Shown here: in pieces, positions 33,103-42,449 of the stretch
Numbering within the stretch: the stretch's first letter is position 1
Layout of the letters: each line of letters opens with the position of its first letter
DNA from: an uncultured Spirochaetaceae bacterium
Lineage (GTDB): Bacteria; Spirochaetota; Spirochaetia; Sphaerochaetales; Sphaerochaetaceae
NCBI GenBank assembly: GCA_944389065.1
Contig: CALXKZ010000038.1
Location: 1-53,024, forward strand
Length of the DNA stretch: 53,024 nucleotides
Direction: 5' to 3'
The notes under the pieces: model-generated
What the model was told of the DNA's origin: nothing
The model's input: the letters and a program-made list of their open reading frames with translations, nothing else
Database searches by the model: none
Translations under genes and position numbers: made by a program

Positions 33103-33874
33103 GAAGCTTCCGTATCAGAGCCTTATCGACGGGGATATGCCGCCATGGGTGATGCGCTTCATAAAGGGTGTCGGAAAGGCCATAAACAGATACAGGATGA
33201 TACAGAAGGATGATGAGGTCATCATAGCGGCATCTGGAGGGAAGGACTCCCTTGCCCTCGCGCTGGCCCTCTCCTTAAGGCGGAAGTGGCTTCCTGTGAC
33301 ATACAAGCTCAGAGCTGTTATGATCGACTGGATCGAGCACCCGATACCACCTGAGAACAAAGAGAAGCTGAAGGAGTATTTCTCTGCTCTGGATATCGAT
33401 CTCGTGATCTTCGAGGAACATCAGTTCCCCACATCATTCAATGGCGACTTCAACTGCTATCTCTGCGCCCGCAACAGACGGAGGATACTATTCCAGTATG
33501 CAGAAAAGGAGAATGCCAGGCTCATTGCGATGGGACATCATCTGGATGATCTAGCGGAGACAACACTGATGAACCTTTGCTTCAGAGCAAGCTTTTCCAC
33601 GATGCTTCCCGTCCAGGAGTTCTTCGAGGGGAAAATGCATATCATACGCCCTCTCATTGAAACAAGGGAGAATGTGACCAGGCGCCTCGCTGAGTGCTAT
33701 GATATTCCTGTGATCAAGCCCGTCTGTCCATATGACCAGACGAATGTCAGGGCAAGGCTAAAACCGATCATCTCAGAGCTTTCCCATATCGATAAGCTGG
33801 CAAGGGAGCATATATACAATGCCCATGATTTCTCATCTTCAGTTCTTCCTGAAAAGCAAAATCAAACAGATTAA
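33095..33874 (+). CDS. ttcA: tRNA 2-thiocytidine biosynthesis protein TtcA-like PP-loop ATPase
   Basis: 259 residues from the ATG at 33095; an in-frame ATG far upstream lies inside the HD gene. The PP-loop is IIAASGGKDSLALA near residue 45. The iron-sulfur cysteines are in CYLCARNRRR near residue 122 and in KPVCPYDQTN near the end. GHHLDDLAETTLMNL is the conserved helix after the active site. TtcA thiolates cytidine 32 of certain tRNAs using a [4Fe-4S] cluster. A related TtcA/TtuA-type enzyme with another target base cannot be excluded. Confidence 0.88.
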   Translation: MDEKLPYQSLIDGDMPPWVMRFIKGVGKAINRYRMIQKDDEVIIAASGGKDSLALALALSLRRKWLPVTYKLRAVMIDWIEHPIPPENKEKLKEYFSALDIDLVIFEEHQFPTSFNGDFNCYLCARNRRRILFQYAEKENARLIAMGHHLDDLAETTLMNLCFRASFSTMLPVQEFFEGKMHIIRPLIETRENVTRRLAECYDIPVIKPVCPYDQTNVRARLKPIISELSHIDKLAREHIYNAHDFSSSVLPEKQNQTD

Positions 33875-34105
33875 CGGAAAACCTGTTGTTTTTATAAAAA
33901 TATTTAAAATTTGTTGATTCAAATACTTGCCAAAATCTGGCTTTCTTATAATATTTATGCCGTATGAAATGAGGTAATCCTCATCTTTATGCATAAAAAT
34001 GCATTTCCCTTCCCGGAGCCGCCAGTCTTTTCTTATACCAGTGAAATGAAATAATGACCACTCCGAGAAGGTTTCTTCCATCCTTGCCTTCAGATACTTT
34101 TCCAA
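33839..34105 (-). CDS. Doubtful 88-residue frame, possible gene remnant
   Basis: The frame opens with TTG at 34105 (ATG at 34081) and is AT-rich at its 3' end, where it overlaps ttcA by 36 bases. It is open back to a stop near 34150, and the upstream part also reads like protein (FRGQTTAFQASLEKYLKARM). It has no recognisable domain and no good ribosome binding site. It may be the remains of a larger gene or a chance frame. The rest of the 310-base gap holds only the promoter of the next gene. Confidence 0.25.
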   Translation of the reverse strand: MEKYLKARMEETFSEWSLFHFTGIRKDWRLREGKCIFMHKDEDYLISYGINIIRKPDFGKYLNQQILNIFIKTTGFPLICLILLFRKN

Positions 34106-34126
34106 GCTGGCCTGAAAAGCAGTAGT

Positions 34127-34157
34127 TTGACCGCGGAATACTGTGATAAACTATAAA
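34127..34157 (+). promoter_or_regulatory. Promoter of the 1591-residue envelope protein
   Basis: TTGACC (34127-34132) and TATAAA (34152-34157) are good hexamers, but the spacer is 19 bases. An AGAGGG ribosome binding site follows before the ATG at 34186. Confidence 0.45.
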
Positions 34158-34185
34158 AGGGCGTTTTCGCCTTCAGAGGGTAATT

Positions 34186-37100
34186 ATGAGAAAGATCCTG
34201 ACGGCTTTGATGGTATTGCTTTCAATATCTGTACTTGGTGCAGTCTCCCTGTCCCTTGGGGATGGAAACATGGATGGCGTCTCGCTGTATGCTCCGGATG
34301 GAACAATGGCAGATGTCTCTGAAGGTATCCAGGATAGTGGGTATCTTATACAGTCTCAGGCGGATGGCAAGGTATTCACTTCGCCTTTCGGAGAGATCCA
34401 TCTCAATGCTGGCTCTGTAGTTGCCGTAACTGATTTCACACTTCCCTCACCTTCTCTCTATATAATGGAAGGCAATGTGAGCATTGTCCTTACAGAGGAT
34501 ATAGAGCTTGAGGTCTATACACCGACAACTCTCACTCTGCTGCCAGGAAAAGGCGAATACGTATTCACCACCAATGCAGAGACAGAGGGCTTCCTGAATC
34601 TTTCCGGGCATTCTGTAACAACATATGATGCAGTAACGGCTTCAGAGACCAAGATTCTCTCCATGAACGGAGTGAGCAGGACGGAATCTTCCCTGCCTTT
34701 CACGATCTCCGAAGAAGAGTATAAGGAAATTTCTGTAGTAAGCATTCCTGCTGAACCTGAGCCGGTAGTTGAAGAACCAGTTGAGATTGCTCCTGAGTAC
34801 ATCACATATAAGCTCGCAGGCTATGAGCTTACATTCGTAGTCGCTGATGGCTATGTGGATCTTCTCTATCCTTCGATCGTTACAGAGAGTGATGCCGCTT
34901 CATTCTTTGCATATGAAGTGGAGAAGTACGGATCGATGCTTGACGGCATCACATACAGCTTCATCGATGGTGGTGCAAGGATAAATCTTCCTGCATCTGT
35001 AGACAGAGCTACGGCAAAGTCATACGTCCAGCCGATGTTCCAGGATATAACTGCATATGTGATGATGATCTCAACTCCTGAGAAGACAGAGCCTATAGCA
35101 GAGCCTAAGCCGATAGCTGAAGAACCAGTGGAGATCGCTCCTGAGTACATCACATATAAGCTTGCTGGCTACGAGCTTACATTCGTAGTCGCTGACGGCT
35201 ATGTTGATCTTCTCTATCCTTCAATCGTTACAGAGAGTGATGCCGCTTCATTCTTTGCATATGAAGCTGAGAAGTATGGATCGATGCTTGACGGCATCAC
35301 ATACAGCTTCATTGACAGCGGGGCAAGGATAAATCTTCCTCAGTCTGTAGACAGAGCTACAGCGAAGTCATACGTACAGCCGATGTTCCAGGATATAACT
35401 GCATACGTGATGATGCTTTCAGCTCCTGAGAAAGCAGAAGTTCCATCTGCTCCAGTAATGAAGGAACCAGTGGCTGAGATTGCAGAGGAACCGGAGGCAA
35501 TGCCTGCTGAGACATTCACAATGATCTATGGCGGATACGTCCTCACAGTGGCTATCGGAGACGGATATGCGGACCTCTTCTACCCCTCTATTGTGACAGA
35601 GAACGATGTCAAGTGTTTCTTTGCCTATGAGAGGGCAAAGTATGGCAGTGCTGTAGATGGTATTACTTACACCTTATTCGATGGAGGAGCAAGACTTACG
35701 CTTCCTCAATCTGTAGATAGAGACATTGCAGAGGCAAATGTCCCATTCCTCTTTGAGGATATAAAAGAATATGCGGGGATGCTTTCTGCACCTGCTGCTG
35801 AACCAGAGATAGCAGAGATCGCTCCAGAGTATATCACATATAAGCTCGCAGGCTATGAGCTTACATTCGTAGTTGCTGACGGCTATGTTGATCTTCTCTA
35901 TCCTTCAATCGTTACAGAGAGTGATGCCGCTTCATTCTTTGCATATGAAGTCGAGAAGTACGGATCGATGCTTGACGGCATCACATACAGCTTCATTGAC
36001 GGCGGAGCAAGGATAAATCTTCCTCAGTCTGTAGACAGGGCTACAGCAAAGTCCTACGTACAGCCGATGTTCCAGGATATAACTGCATACGTGATGATGC
36101 TCTCAGCCCCTGAGAAGACAGAGCCGGAACCAGCACTGGTTGATTCGTATGTATTCAACTATGATGGATACGATCTTGTGATCTCTATCGGAGATGGTTA
36201 TGCGGATATCCTCTATCCTTCTATAGTCACAGAAAGCGATGCTGAAGGCTTCTTTGCCTATGAGATGGCAAAGTATGGAAGTGCTGTAGACGGTATCACA
36301 TACAGCTTCATCGACGGCGGTGCAAGACTTGATCTTCCCCAATCTGTAGATAGAGAAACTGCAAAAGCAAATGCTCCGGTTCTCTTTGCGGATGTAGTTG
36401 AGTATATCGGCTCATTCAGCACCCCTTCAGCACCGGGTGAAGGAATATCTTCTGAGCCTGTAGTGGCAGCTGAAGAAGGAAAGGGAGAGGGAACAGGCAC
36501 CGCCCCAGTCATCTCAGGTGAGATCAGGGATAAATTCGCATTCGATATCAATCTTCTGGGCAGAGCCTATACTGACAGCCAGGGCAATACATCCATAAGG
36601 GCATCGATCCAGCCTGTATTCACCTCAGGTTCATTCAGGGCTGCATTCAACATCGATCCTGTCCATCTCCAGAGCGCATGGAACGATACAGAGCGCGATA
36701 CATTCGGGTGGATCGGCTTCGCTCTCGATTTCATTGATGAGATAAGATACAGGTCAATCGATGAAAGCGTTCTTTTCACGATAGATAGGTACACTACCCT
36801 CAGCGGTGATACTCTTGGCATCTACAGCGGTCTCATGCATGGATGGGACGGAGAGCACCAGGCTCTCTCATTCAACCATGAATACAGGACAGGCTACTAC
36901 AGCCACCGCCTCTGGTTCGATGATCTTTCGATGACAAGGACACGCACAGTAAATGGAATCGAGGAAGGATGGTCCACAGCAGGGCTTTCACTTGCATTCT
37001 CCGTTTCCAGAAGCTATCCTCTCACATTCAGGTTCGAAGCCCTTGCGGATATCAGCCACAAGGATATAACACAGTCTGTGCTCTATCCTGAGTTCTCCGT

Positions 37101-38961
37101 TGATATCCCGTTCGTATCAAGAGGAACATCGTATATCGGGCTGAGGGCAGGCTTTGCGACAATGCTCTCAGGAGACTATACGGCAAACCCGTTAGCTGAG
37201 AATGGATACCTTGTATCCTTGACTCTCCCTCTGAGATTCGGAGGATTCACAGCTGAGCTCGGAGCTGCGTACTCCACAGGCATGCTCCACTACGGCAATG
37301 CCGGAAGCGATTTCCTCAATGTACCGGCGGGGGACTATATCACAGTCATCGGCAAAGCTGGATATGATGGCAAGTGGTTCGGCATAGACTTCAGGACCTG
37401 GTTTGATATCAGCACCGATACAGTATCATTCGTGAGCGGCAATGGTTATGCGGATATAACAGCATATGTCGATCTCTGGGGTGTAAGGATCTACGGAGGC
37501 TTCAGAGCTCGCGATGTCCTTGAGTTCAGCAAGTATGATGTGAACTCAGGATTCTTTGCGGGAATCGCATCTGACGCAGGTCCTGTATCCGCTTACATCC
37601 AGGCTTCATACATCGACGAAGCGTGGTCACTGACGACAGGTGCCAGCGTCTCTGCATTCGGCCGAGGCAAGGACAGAACGGAAGGATACACCAATAGCCT
37701 TCCTGTAAGGTTCTCGCTTGAGACAGGATTCAATAACGCGTTCTCCTCAGCCTACACCCCTGAGATTCTCGTAATGCCTGTCATCACAGTCGGAAGCGGA
37801 CTGACAGAGGCAGCATTCAGAGCTCCTATAAAGATGGCATTCAATGAGAGCGGATCGCTCTACCTTGCTGGAATGAACGGCAGGAAGCTCTGGGATTTCG
37901 GCACGTCCGATGAAAGCAACAAGATCTACAGAGCGATCACCGATACATTCGCCCTCATCGACCACATCACACTCGGTGATGGACATGAGACGATCGCATA
38001 CCTCCTGGCTGAGCGCGGATACAGAAAGGATGGAACGCTCTTCTCGTCCTATGGCTGGAATGATGCACTCTCGCTCCGCCTCGGATTCAACTTCCCGAAC
38101 CTTGCGATCGGCATCTATGCGGACAATCTCGAAGCTCCGCACATCAGCGAATTCAGCATCGGATTCTATCCTATCGATCTCGATTCGCTCTCATTCAGCA
38201 TAAATATCCCGATGGAGATGCTCTTTGCATCATCGGAGACATACACTCTGCTGATGTATCCTGAATTCAGGATCGATATACCATTCTATGGCTTCGAGCT
38301 TTCGGCATTCATCATGGGAGAGATGGGAACTTCGTACCGCGATGGAATAGCTACAGAGACAAGGCTCATATACGATTTCCAGAATGGAACGTTCTATGAT
38401 TACCTCATCGGAGCAGAGCTTAAATACACAGGAAACGGAATGACGACATCAATCGAATCAGGCTACAGGTCGGGAAAGATCGGACCAGACCTCTTCAACG
38501 AGTTCGTTGCAAGGAATGGAAGGATCATCAGCGATATGACTGACGTCTCCGATCCAGGCTGGTATATAAAGGCTGCATATGATCTCGACTTCGGATACCT
38601 GGATTTCGGTATCTCCTACTCTATCGACAACGTCATCGCAGCCTGCAGCAATGGCAGCTATTCAGACACGCTCTCTGTCTCGCTCGGCGGCATGGTCAGC
38701 AACAATGCAAGACTGTATGGAAAGTTCGCAAGAGAAGGCTTCACCACATCGTTCGGAAACGGCGAAAGCTTTGCGGACTATATGCTGTCGCCTGATACTG
38801 CATTCGCGCTCGGTGCCGATTTCACATTCGGCATTGTCGGATTCACAGCAGAGCTCAGGACCACTTTCCAGGCTGACAGCTACCAGAGTTACATCAATGT
38901 CCTGACACTTACTGACAACCCAGCTCTTGAGCTGAGCGTCAGAGCGAGGGTCATGTTCTGA
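34186..38961 (+). CDS. Large outer-membrane protein: five tandem ~85-residue domains and a C-terminal beta-barrel
   Basis: 1591 residues. Residues 1-19 are a signal peptide (ALMVLLSISVLGA). Residues about 20-190 are a beta-rich FecR-like region (SPFGEIHLNAGSVVAV, LYIMEGNVSIVL). Then come five copies of one domain at about 205-294, 321-411, 446-535, 549-639 and 656-745, joined by Pro/Glu linkers (EPVVEEPVEIAPE). Each copy reads roughly GYxLxFxxxDGYVDLLYPS, then IVTESDAxxFFAYExxKYGS and a Gly/Ala-rich end. From about 770 the pattern is alternating beta-strands to the final VRARVMF, whose terminal Phe fits a BAM-assembled outer-membrane barrel. I recognise no named family. The function is probably structural or adhesive. 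It overlaps mutL as TGATG. Confidence 0.8.
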   Translation: MRKILTALMVLLSISVLGAVSLSLGDGNMDGVSLYAPDGTMADVSEGIQDSGYLIQSQADGKVFTSPFGEIHLNAGSVVAVTDFTLPSPSLYIMEGNVSIVLTEDIELEVYTPTTLTLLPGKGEYVFTTNAETEGFLNLSGHSVTTYDAVTASETKILSMNGVSRTESSLPFTISEEEYKEISVVSIPAEPEPVVEEPVEIAPEYITYKLAGYELTFVVADGYVDLLYPSIVTESDAASFFAYEVEKYGSMLDGITYSFIDGGARINLPASVDRATAKSYVQPMFQDITAYVMMISTPEKTEPIAEPKPIAEEPVEIAPEYITYKLAGYELTFVVADGYVDLLYPSIVTESDAASFFAYEAEKYGSMLDGITYSFIDSGARINLPQSVDRATAKSYVQPMFQDITAYVMMLSAPEKAEVPSAPVMKEPVAEIAEEPEAMPAETFTMIYGGYVLTVAIGDGYADLFYPSIVTENDVKCFFAYERAKYGSAVDGITYTLFDGGARLTLPQSVDRDIAEANVPFLFEDIKEYAGMLSAPAAEPEIAEIAPEYITYKLAGYELTFVVADGYVDLLYPSIVTESDAASFFAYEVEKYGSMLDGITYSFIDGGARINLPQSVDRATAKSYVQPMFQDITAYVMMLSAPEKTEPEPALVDSYVFNYDGYDLVISIGDGYADILYPSIVTESDAEGFFAYEMAKYGSAVDGITYSFIDGGARLDLPQSVDRETAKANAPVLFADVVEYIGSFSTPSAPGEGISSEPVVAAEEGKGEGTGTAPVISGEIRDKFAFDINLLGRAYTDSQGNTSIRASIQPVFTSGSFRAAFNIDPVHLQSAWNDTERDTFGWIGFALDFIDEIRYRSIDESVLFTIDRYTTLSGDTLGIYSGLMHGWDGEHQALSFNHEYRTGYYSHRLWFDDLSMTRTRTVNGIEEGWSTAGLSLAFSVSRSYPLTFRFEALADISHKDITQSVLYPEFSVDIPFVSRGTSYIGLRAGFATMLSGDYTANPLAENGYLVSLTLPLRFGGFTAELGAAYSTGMLHYGNAGSDFLNVPAGDYITVIGKAGYDGKWFGIDFRTWFDISTDTVSFVSGNGYADITAYVDLWGVRIYGGFRARDVLEFSKYDVNSGFFAGIASDAGPVSAYIQASYIDEAWSLTTGASVSAFGRGKDRTEGYTNSLPVRFSLETGFNNAFSSAYTPEILVMPVITVGSGLTEAAFRAPIKMAFNESGSLYLAGMNGRKLWDFGTSDESNKIYRAITDTFALIDHITLGDGHETIAYLLAERGYRKDGTLFSSYGWNDALSLRLGFNFPNLAIGIYADNLEAPHISEFSIGFYPIDLDSLSFSINIPMEMLFASSETYTLLMYPEFRIDIPFYGFELSAFIMGEMGTSYRDGIATETRLIYDFQNGTFYDYLIGAELKYTGNGMTTSIESGYRSGKIGPDLFNEFVARNGRIISDMTDVSDPGWYIKAAYDLDFGYLDFGISYSIDNVIAACSNGSYSDTLSVSLGGMVSNNARLYGKFAREGFTTSFGNGESFADYMLSPDTAFALGADFTFGIVGFTAELRTTFQADSYQSYINVLTLTDNPALELSVRARVMF
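34798..36420 (+). repeat. Five in-frame repeats in the large outer-membrane protein gene
   Basis: Copies at 34798-35068, 35146-35417, 35521-35789, 35830-36102 and 36151-36420. Copies 1, 2 and 4 are almost identical at the DNA level; copies 3 and 5 are diverged and resemble each other more. The linkers vary in length. The near-identical copies are a substrate for recombination. Confidence 0.88.
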
Positions 38962-40763
38962 TGATAAAGCTTCTTGACGCCCGGCTTGCATCGCGCATCG
39001 CAGCCGGGGAAGTGATAGAGCGCCCGCAGTCAGTACTCAGGGAATTCCTGGACAACTCACTGGATGCGGGAGCAGATGAGATCAGAGTGGAAATAGAGGG
39101 AGGCGGCATTGACCGCCTCTCCGTAATTGATAACGGCTCAGGGATATCAAGAGAGGATCTCGGCGTTCTAGGAAACCGCCACGCGACAAGCAAGCTCCAT
39201 GATGAGGATGATCTATATAGCATCACCACTCTCGGCTTCAGAGGTGAGGCGCTCTACTCCATCGGAGCTGTATCAAAGCTTACGATCAAGACACGCTCAG
39301 AGGAAACGGGAGAGGCGTCTACACTCGTAATCGATAACGGAAGAAGGGAACCTGTTTTATCGACAGGGCCAGACAAGGGGACAATCGCGACAGCCGAGAA
39401 TCTTTTTTCTGATATTCCTGCACGCCGTGCATTCCTTAAGCGCTCTCAGACAGAGGCTCAGATGATACGCACTCTTATCGTATCAAAGGCGCTTGCATTC
39501 CCTTCAGTGAGGTTCTCCTTTGTATCAGACGGAGCTCTCCGCCTCGACTGGCCAAAGGCAGAGACGCTTAAGGAAAGAGTGATGATGCTCTACAGAAGCG
39601 AAGGAATAGCCGAGGCCGATGTAGAGGCTCTCCACAGTGAAGGAGAGGGATTCTCAATCGATATAATCGCTGGAAACTCTGCAGTGAAGCGCTCAGACAG
39701 GAAGGAAATAAGGATTTACGTGAATAACCGTCCTGTCGATGACTATGCGGTGCAGCAGGCTGTAGTATACGGCTATGGAGAGCTCCTTCCAGGAGGATCT
39801 TTCCCAGTCGCAGCTGTATTCATCCATGACAGCCCAGAGCTTGCGGACTTCAACATCCATCCGACAAAGCGCGAGGTAAAGCTCAGGAACAAGGCAGAGA
39901 TCCATCATGCGATAACAGCAATGCTTCAAAGCGGCATCAAGCGAAGGATACCGAGAATCGAGCCCAGGCAGCCGGAGTTCTATCTCGACAGTGCAAAGCG
40001 CACGGAGGAAGGAAGAAGCACATCATCTTTCTCTTCCTCTCCGAAAACCTACTCTGGCCCATCCTCTCCTTCTCTATCATTTTCGGAGCGCATAGGCTCT
40101 TCATACAGAGAAAGCGATAGAGCCTGGCTTGAGAAGGCAAAGGCACTCAAAAAGCGGGAGGAAGATCGCAGACAAGCAGTAAAGTCAGAACCTGATACCA
40201 AGGAAAAGGAAGAAGAGAAACGCACTTCATTCAGATATATAGGACAAGCCTTCTCCCTTTTCCTGATAGCAGAAGTAGATGGGGAGCTTCTATTCATAGA
40301 CCAGCATGCCGCGCATGAAAGGATACTCTATGATGAGCTGATAAAGCAGAAGAGCGTCCAGAAGCTTCTGGTGCCGATACATATAGAGACTGATGATATC
40401 TCATCATCATTCCTCGATGAGCACTCTCAGGTATATACGAAGCTCGGGATAATGCTCTCAAAGCGCGATGACAGCGAATGGGAGATAACAGCGCTCCCTG
40501 CTTCATGCAGACCGGTTGAATCTGAGATCGTTGACTTCATCCAGTCATCAAGGCTGGACGAGAAGGAGCTTGAGGCAAAGCTCTTTGCAGTCATCGCATG
40601 CCGAGCTGCAATAAAGGCAGGGGACAGCATTGACAGATGGAGCGCTGAGTCCCTTATAGAGAAGGCTCTCGCGCTTGATGAGCCAGCATGCCCTCACGGG
40701 CGTACTTTCATCATAAAGCTGTCTGAGAAGGATCTGAGGATGCTTGCGGGACGGACAGGCTGA
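38961..40763 (+). CDS. mutL: DNA mismatch repair protein MutL
   Basis: 600 residues. The GHKL ATPase domain shows IAAGEVIERPQSVLREFLDN, DNGSGI, RHATSKL and TLGFRGEALYSI. A central S5-like region ends with NIHPTKREVKLR. After a low-complexity Ser/Lys/Glu linker, the C-terminal domain has QHAAHERILYDE, ACRAAIKAGD and CPHGRTF. These are the metal-binding motifs of endonuclease-active MutL proteins, in which the canonical DQHA-x2-E-x4-E has Asp then Glu at its end here. Its start shares one base with the stop of the preceding outer-membrane protein, so translation is coupled. Its 3' end overlaps a convergent lipoprotein gene by 53 bases. Confidence 0.95.
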   Translation: MIKLLDARLASRIAAGEVIERPQSVLREFLDNSLDAGADEIRVEIEGGGIDRLSVIDNGSGISREDLGVLGNRHATSKLHDEDDLYSITTLGFRGEALYSIGAVSKLTIKTRSEETGEASTLVIDNGRREPVLSTGPDKGTIATAENLFSDIPARRAFLKRSQTEAQMIRTLIVSKALAFPSVRFSFVSDGALRLDWPKAETLKERVMMLYRSEGIAEADVEALHSEGEGFSIDIIAGNSAVKRSDRKEIRIYVNNRPVDDYAVQQAVVYGYGELLPGGSFPVAAVFIHDSPELADFNIHPTKREVKLRNKAEIHHAITAMLQSGIKRRIPRIEPRQPEFYLDSAKRTEEGRSTSSFSSSPKTYSGPSSPSLSFSERIGSSYRESDRAWLEKAKALKKREEDRRQAVKSEPDTKEKEEEKRTSFRYIGQAFSLFLIAEVDGELLFIDQHAAHERILYDELIKQKSVQKLLVPIHIETDDISSSFLDEHSQVYTKLGIMLSKRDDSEWEITALPASCRPVESEIVDFIQSSRLDEKELEAKLFAVIACRAAIKAGDSIDRWSAESLIEKALALDEPACPHGRTFIIKLSEKDLRMLAGRTG

Positions 40764-41316
40764 GGTCGTCATAGATCTCCAGGGTATTTCCATAGCGGTC
40801 AACCCTATCGATCTCAGATCTCACAGCATAAGGAGTCGGTCTGTACCCCTTCCTTCTCAGTCCCTTGCCGACAACAAGCCCATTGATATCATACTCTGTG
40901 GTGCTTGCATCCATTGTAAGGCCGTCAGGACCGTAGTACGGATACTCCTTCTCCGTCCTGAATTCCAGCGATCCTGAGTAGTCGGTTCCTTTATCTGAGT
41001 AGATGACAACGGAGTACTCCCCCTCAGGGAAGGCAGCGCCTGGGGTAAGCTCAAGCTCCACGCGCCTGACACCTCTTCCATCAAATGGTCCTGTCCATAC
41101 AAGGTCCCCGTCCGGGGATACAATGCGGAAAGTATAATCAGCATCCTCATCGCTCAGGGATGCAGAGAGAATGATTGCAGTTGCATTCAGCACCCTTCCC
41201 TCCTCTATCCTTATGCTGCTCTCAGCTTTAAGGGAGAGGGAAGATACAGTGAACTCCTCCTTTGTGCATGAGAAAAGGAGGAGAAGGAATATAATGATCG
41301 GGAGGGTTTTCCTCAT
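40711..41316 (-). CDS. Putative lipoprotein with a beta-sandwich-like domain
   Basis: 201 residues. MRKTLPIIIFLLLLFSCTKE is a lipoprotein signal peptide with lipobox LFSC (Cys17). The mature part has Ig-like strand patterns (YTFRIVSPDGDLVWTGPF, RRVELELTPGAAFPEGEYSV), followed by a YGPDGLTMDASTTEY segment. I know no family name. Its start overlaps the acyltransferase stop as ATGA, so it is third in an operon. Its last 53 bases overlap the end of mutL on the other strand, and that part of the protein is low-complexity and probably dispensable. Confidence 0.75.
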   Translation of the reverse strand: MRKTLPIIIFLLLLFSCTKEEFTVSSLSLKAESSIRIEEGRVLNATAIILSASLSDEDADYTFRIVSPDGDLVWTGPFDGRGVRRVELELTPGAAFPEGEYSVVIYSDKGTDYSGSLEFRTEKEYPYYGPDGLTMDASTTEYDINGLVVGKGLRRKGYRPTPYAVRSEIDRVDRYGNTLEIYDDLSLSVPQASSDPSQTAL

Positions 41317-42449
41317 CTGCCCTCTTCTTTTTCTTTCAGGGCCATCCTCACAGGATTGGCATAGCTGTTGAGGACGAATTCACGGACATCGGGCGAAAGA
41401 TGGCTAAAGCGTGCAAGGAAAGCATCTCCATCGAACCCGGAAAGCTCGGATGAGAACCTGCCATCATGCTCAAGATAGCTGTATGCGAAGAGATTCGTAT
41501 CCCAGAGCCTGTATCCAAGGTGGATCTGCCTGTCTATCTCACGCGCAACTGCATTGGCGTCCTCAAAATCACCAGAGAGAGGAGTTCCGATAGACATATG
41601 TACCCTTCCCTTCTGGCACTTCATACCGCGTGCCATGGATATAAGATCCTCATAGCGCTTCTTCTCATACTCGCCATCATGGGCTTTGCGGAGAATCTCC
41701 TCGCGCCCTTTGTTTATATCATTCGGATCATACTCATAGCTTACAGCCACAGGGACGATGTTCATCGAATTGATAAGCTCATTGAAGCTTATTCCCGAGC
41801 CCTTCTTCGATAGATATAGCATCTTTATGATCGCAGGCTGGGTCTCATCTATACCGTCCTTTGATCTGCCGGACTTCTGGGCAACCCAGATGGGTTTGTT
41901 AAGCTCTGTCACGACATCCACGAAGTACTCAGAGAGCCTGATGGACTCAAGATACTTCTCCCTCATCGGAAGCTCCCTGCGGATCACCACACCTCCATTG
42001 AGACGGAAAAGATCCTCAGTGAACTGATTGATGATGAGATTATCTCCGAAAGCCATCTCGCAAAGCTGCCTGTCCGCAAGCAGAAGCGCGTAATCAAGAA
42101 GCGCGCAGTCCAGGATTATATCCCTGTGATTGGATATGAAGAGGTAGCCCTTCTTCGGATCAAGCTTCTCAGCGCCAGAGGAAGTGAACTCCGTCATTGT
42201 GCGGTTGATGACAGTGGGAATGAACAGCCCTGCCGTGATATTCCTCAGGAAGCTGTCATAGTCCGTCACCTTCGATATATTCTGCATGATGAGCGAAGTA
42301 TACTCATACGTCTTCTGCTCATCTCCTGAACCTACAAGCAGCGAAATGAAATCCCCGAGGTACTGAACCCCATCAAGGAGTCTTTTTATCGCAGCATTGA
42401 AATCCTCGCCCCTATACGGGGCTATATCACTGTATTTAGATAGATCCAT
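41313..42449 (-). CDS. PlsB/PlsC-type glycerolipid acyltransferase
   Basis: 378 residues. The acyltransferase block begins GYLFISNHRDIILDCALLDY near residue 100, where the NHRD segment holds the catalytic His. RLNGGVVIRREL (motif II), WVAQKSGRSKDG (the EGTRS-equivalent, motif III) and NIVPVAVSYEYDP (motif IV) follow. The H(X4)D spacing is not canonical: the Asp that fits best is two residues after the His. It is probably a 1-acylglycerol-3-phosphate or glycerol-3-phosphate acyltransferase of a group seen in Bacteroidetes and spirochaetes. It shares one base with the upstream gene stop and four with the downstream start. Confidence 0.8.
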   Translation of the reverse strand: MDLSKYSDIAPYRGEDFNAAIKRLLDGVQYLGDFISLLVGSGDEQKTYEYTSLIMQNISKVTDYDSFLRNITAGLFIPTVINRTMTEFTSSGAEKLDPKKGYLFISNHRDIILDCALLDYALLLADRQLCEMAFGDNLIINQFTEDLFRLNGGVVIRRELPMREKYLESIRLSEYFVDVVTELNKPIWVAQKSGRSKDGIDETQPAIIKMLYLSKKGSGISFNELINSMNIVPVAVSYEYDPNDINKGREEILRKAHDGEYEKKRYEDLISMARGMKCQKGRVHMSIGTPLSGDFEDANAVAREIDRQIHLGYRLWDTNLFAYSYLEHDGRFSSELSGFDGDAFLARFSHLSPDVREFVLNSYANPVRMALKEKEEGR

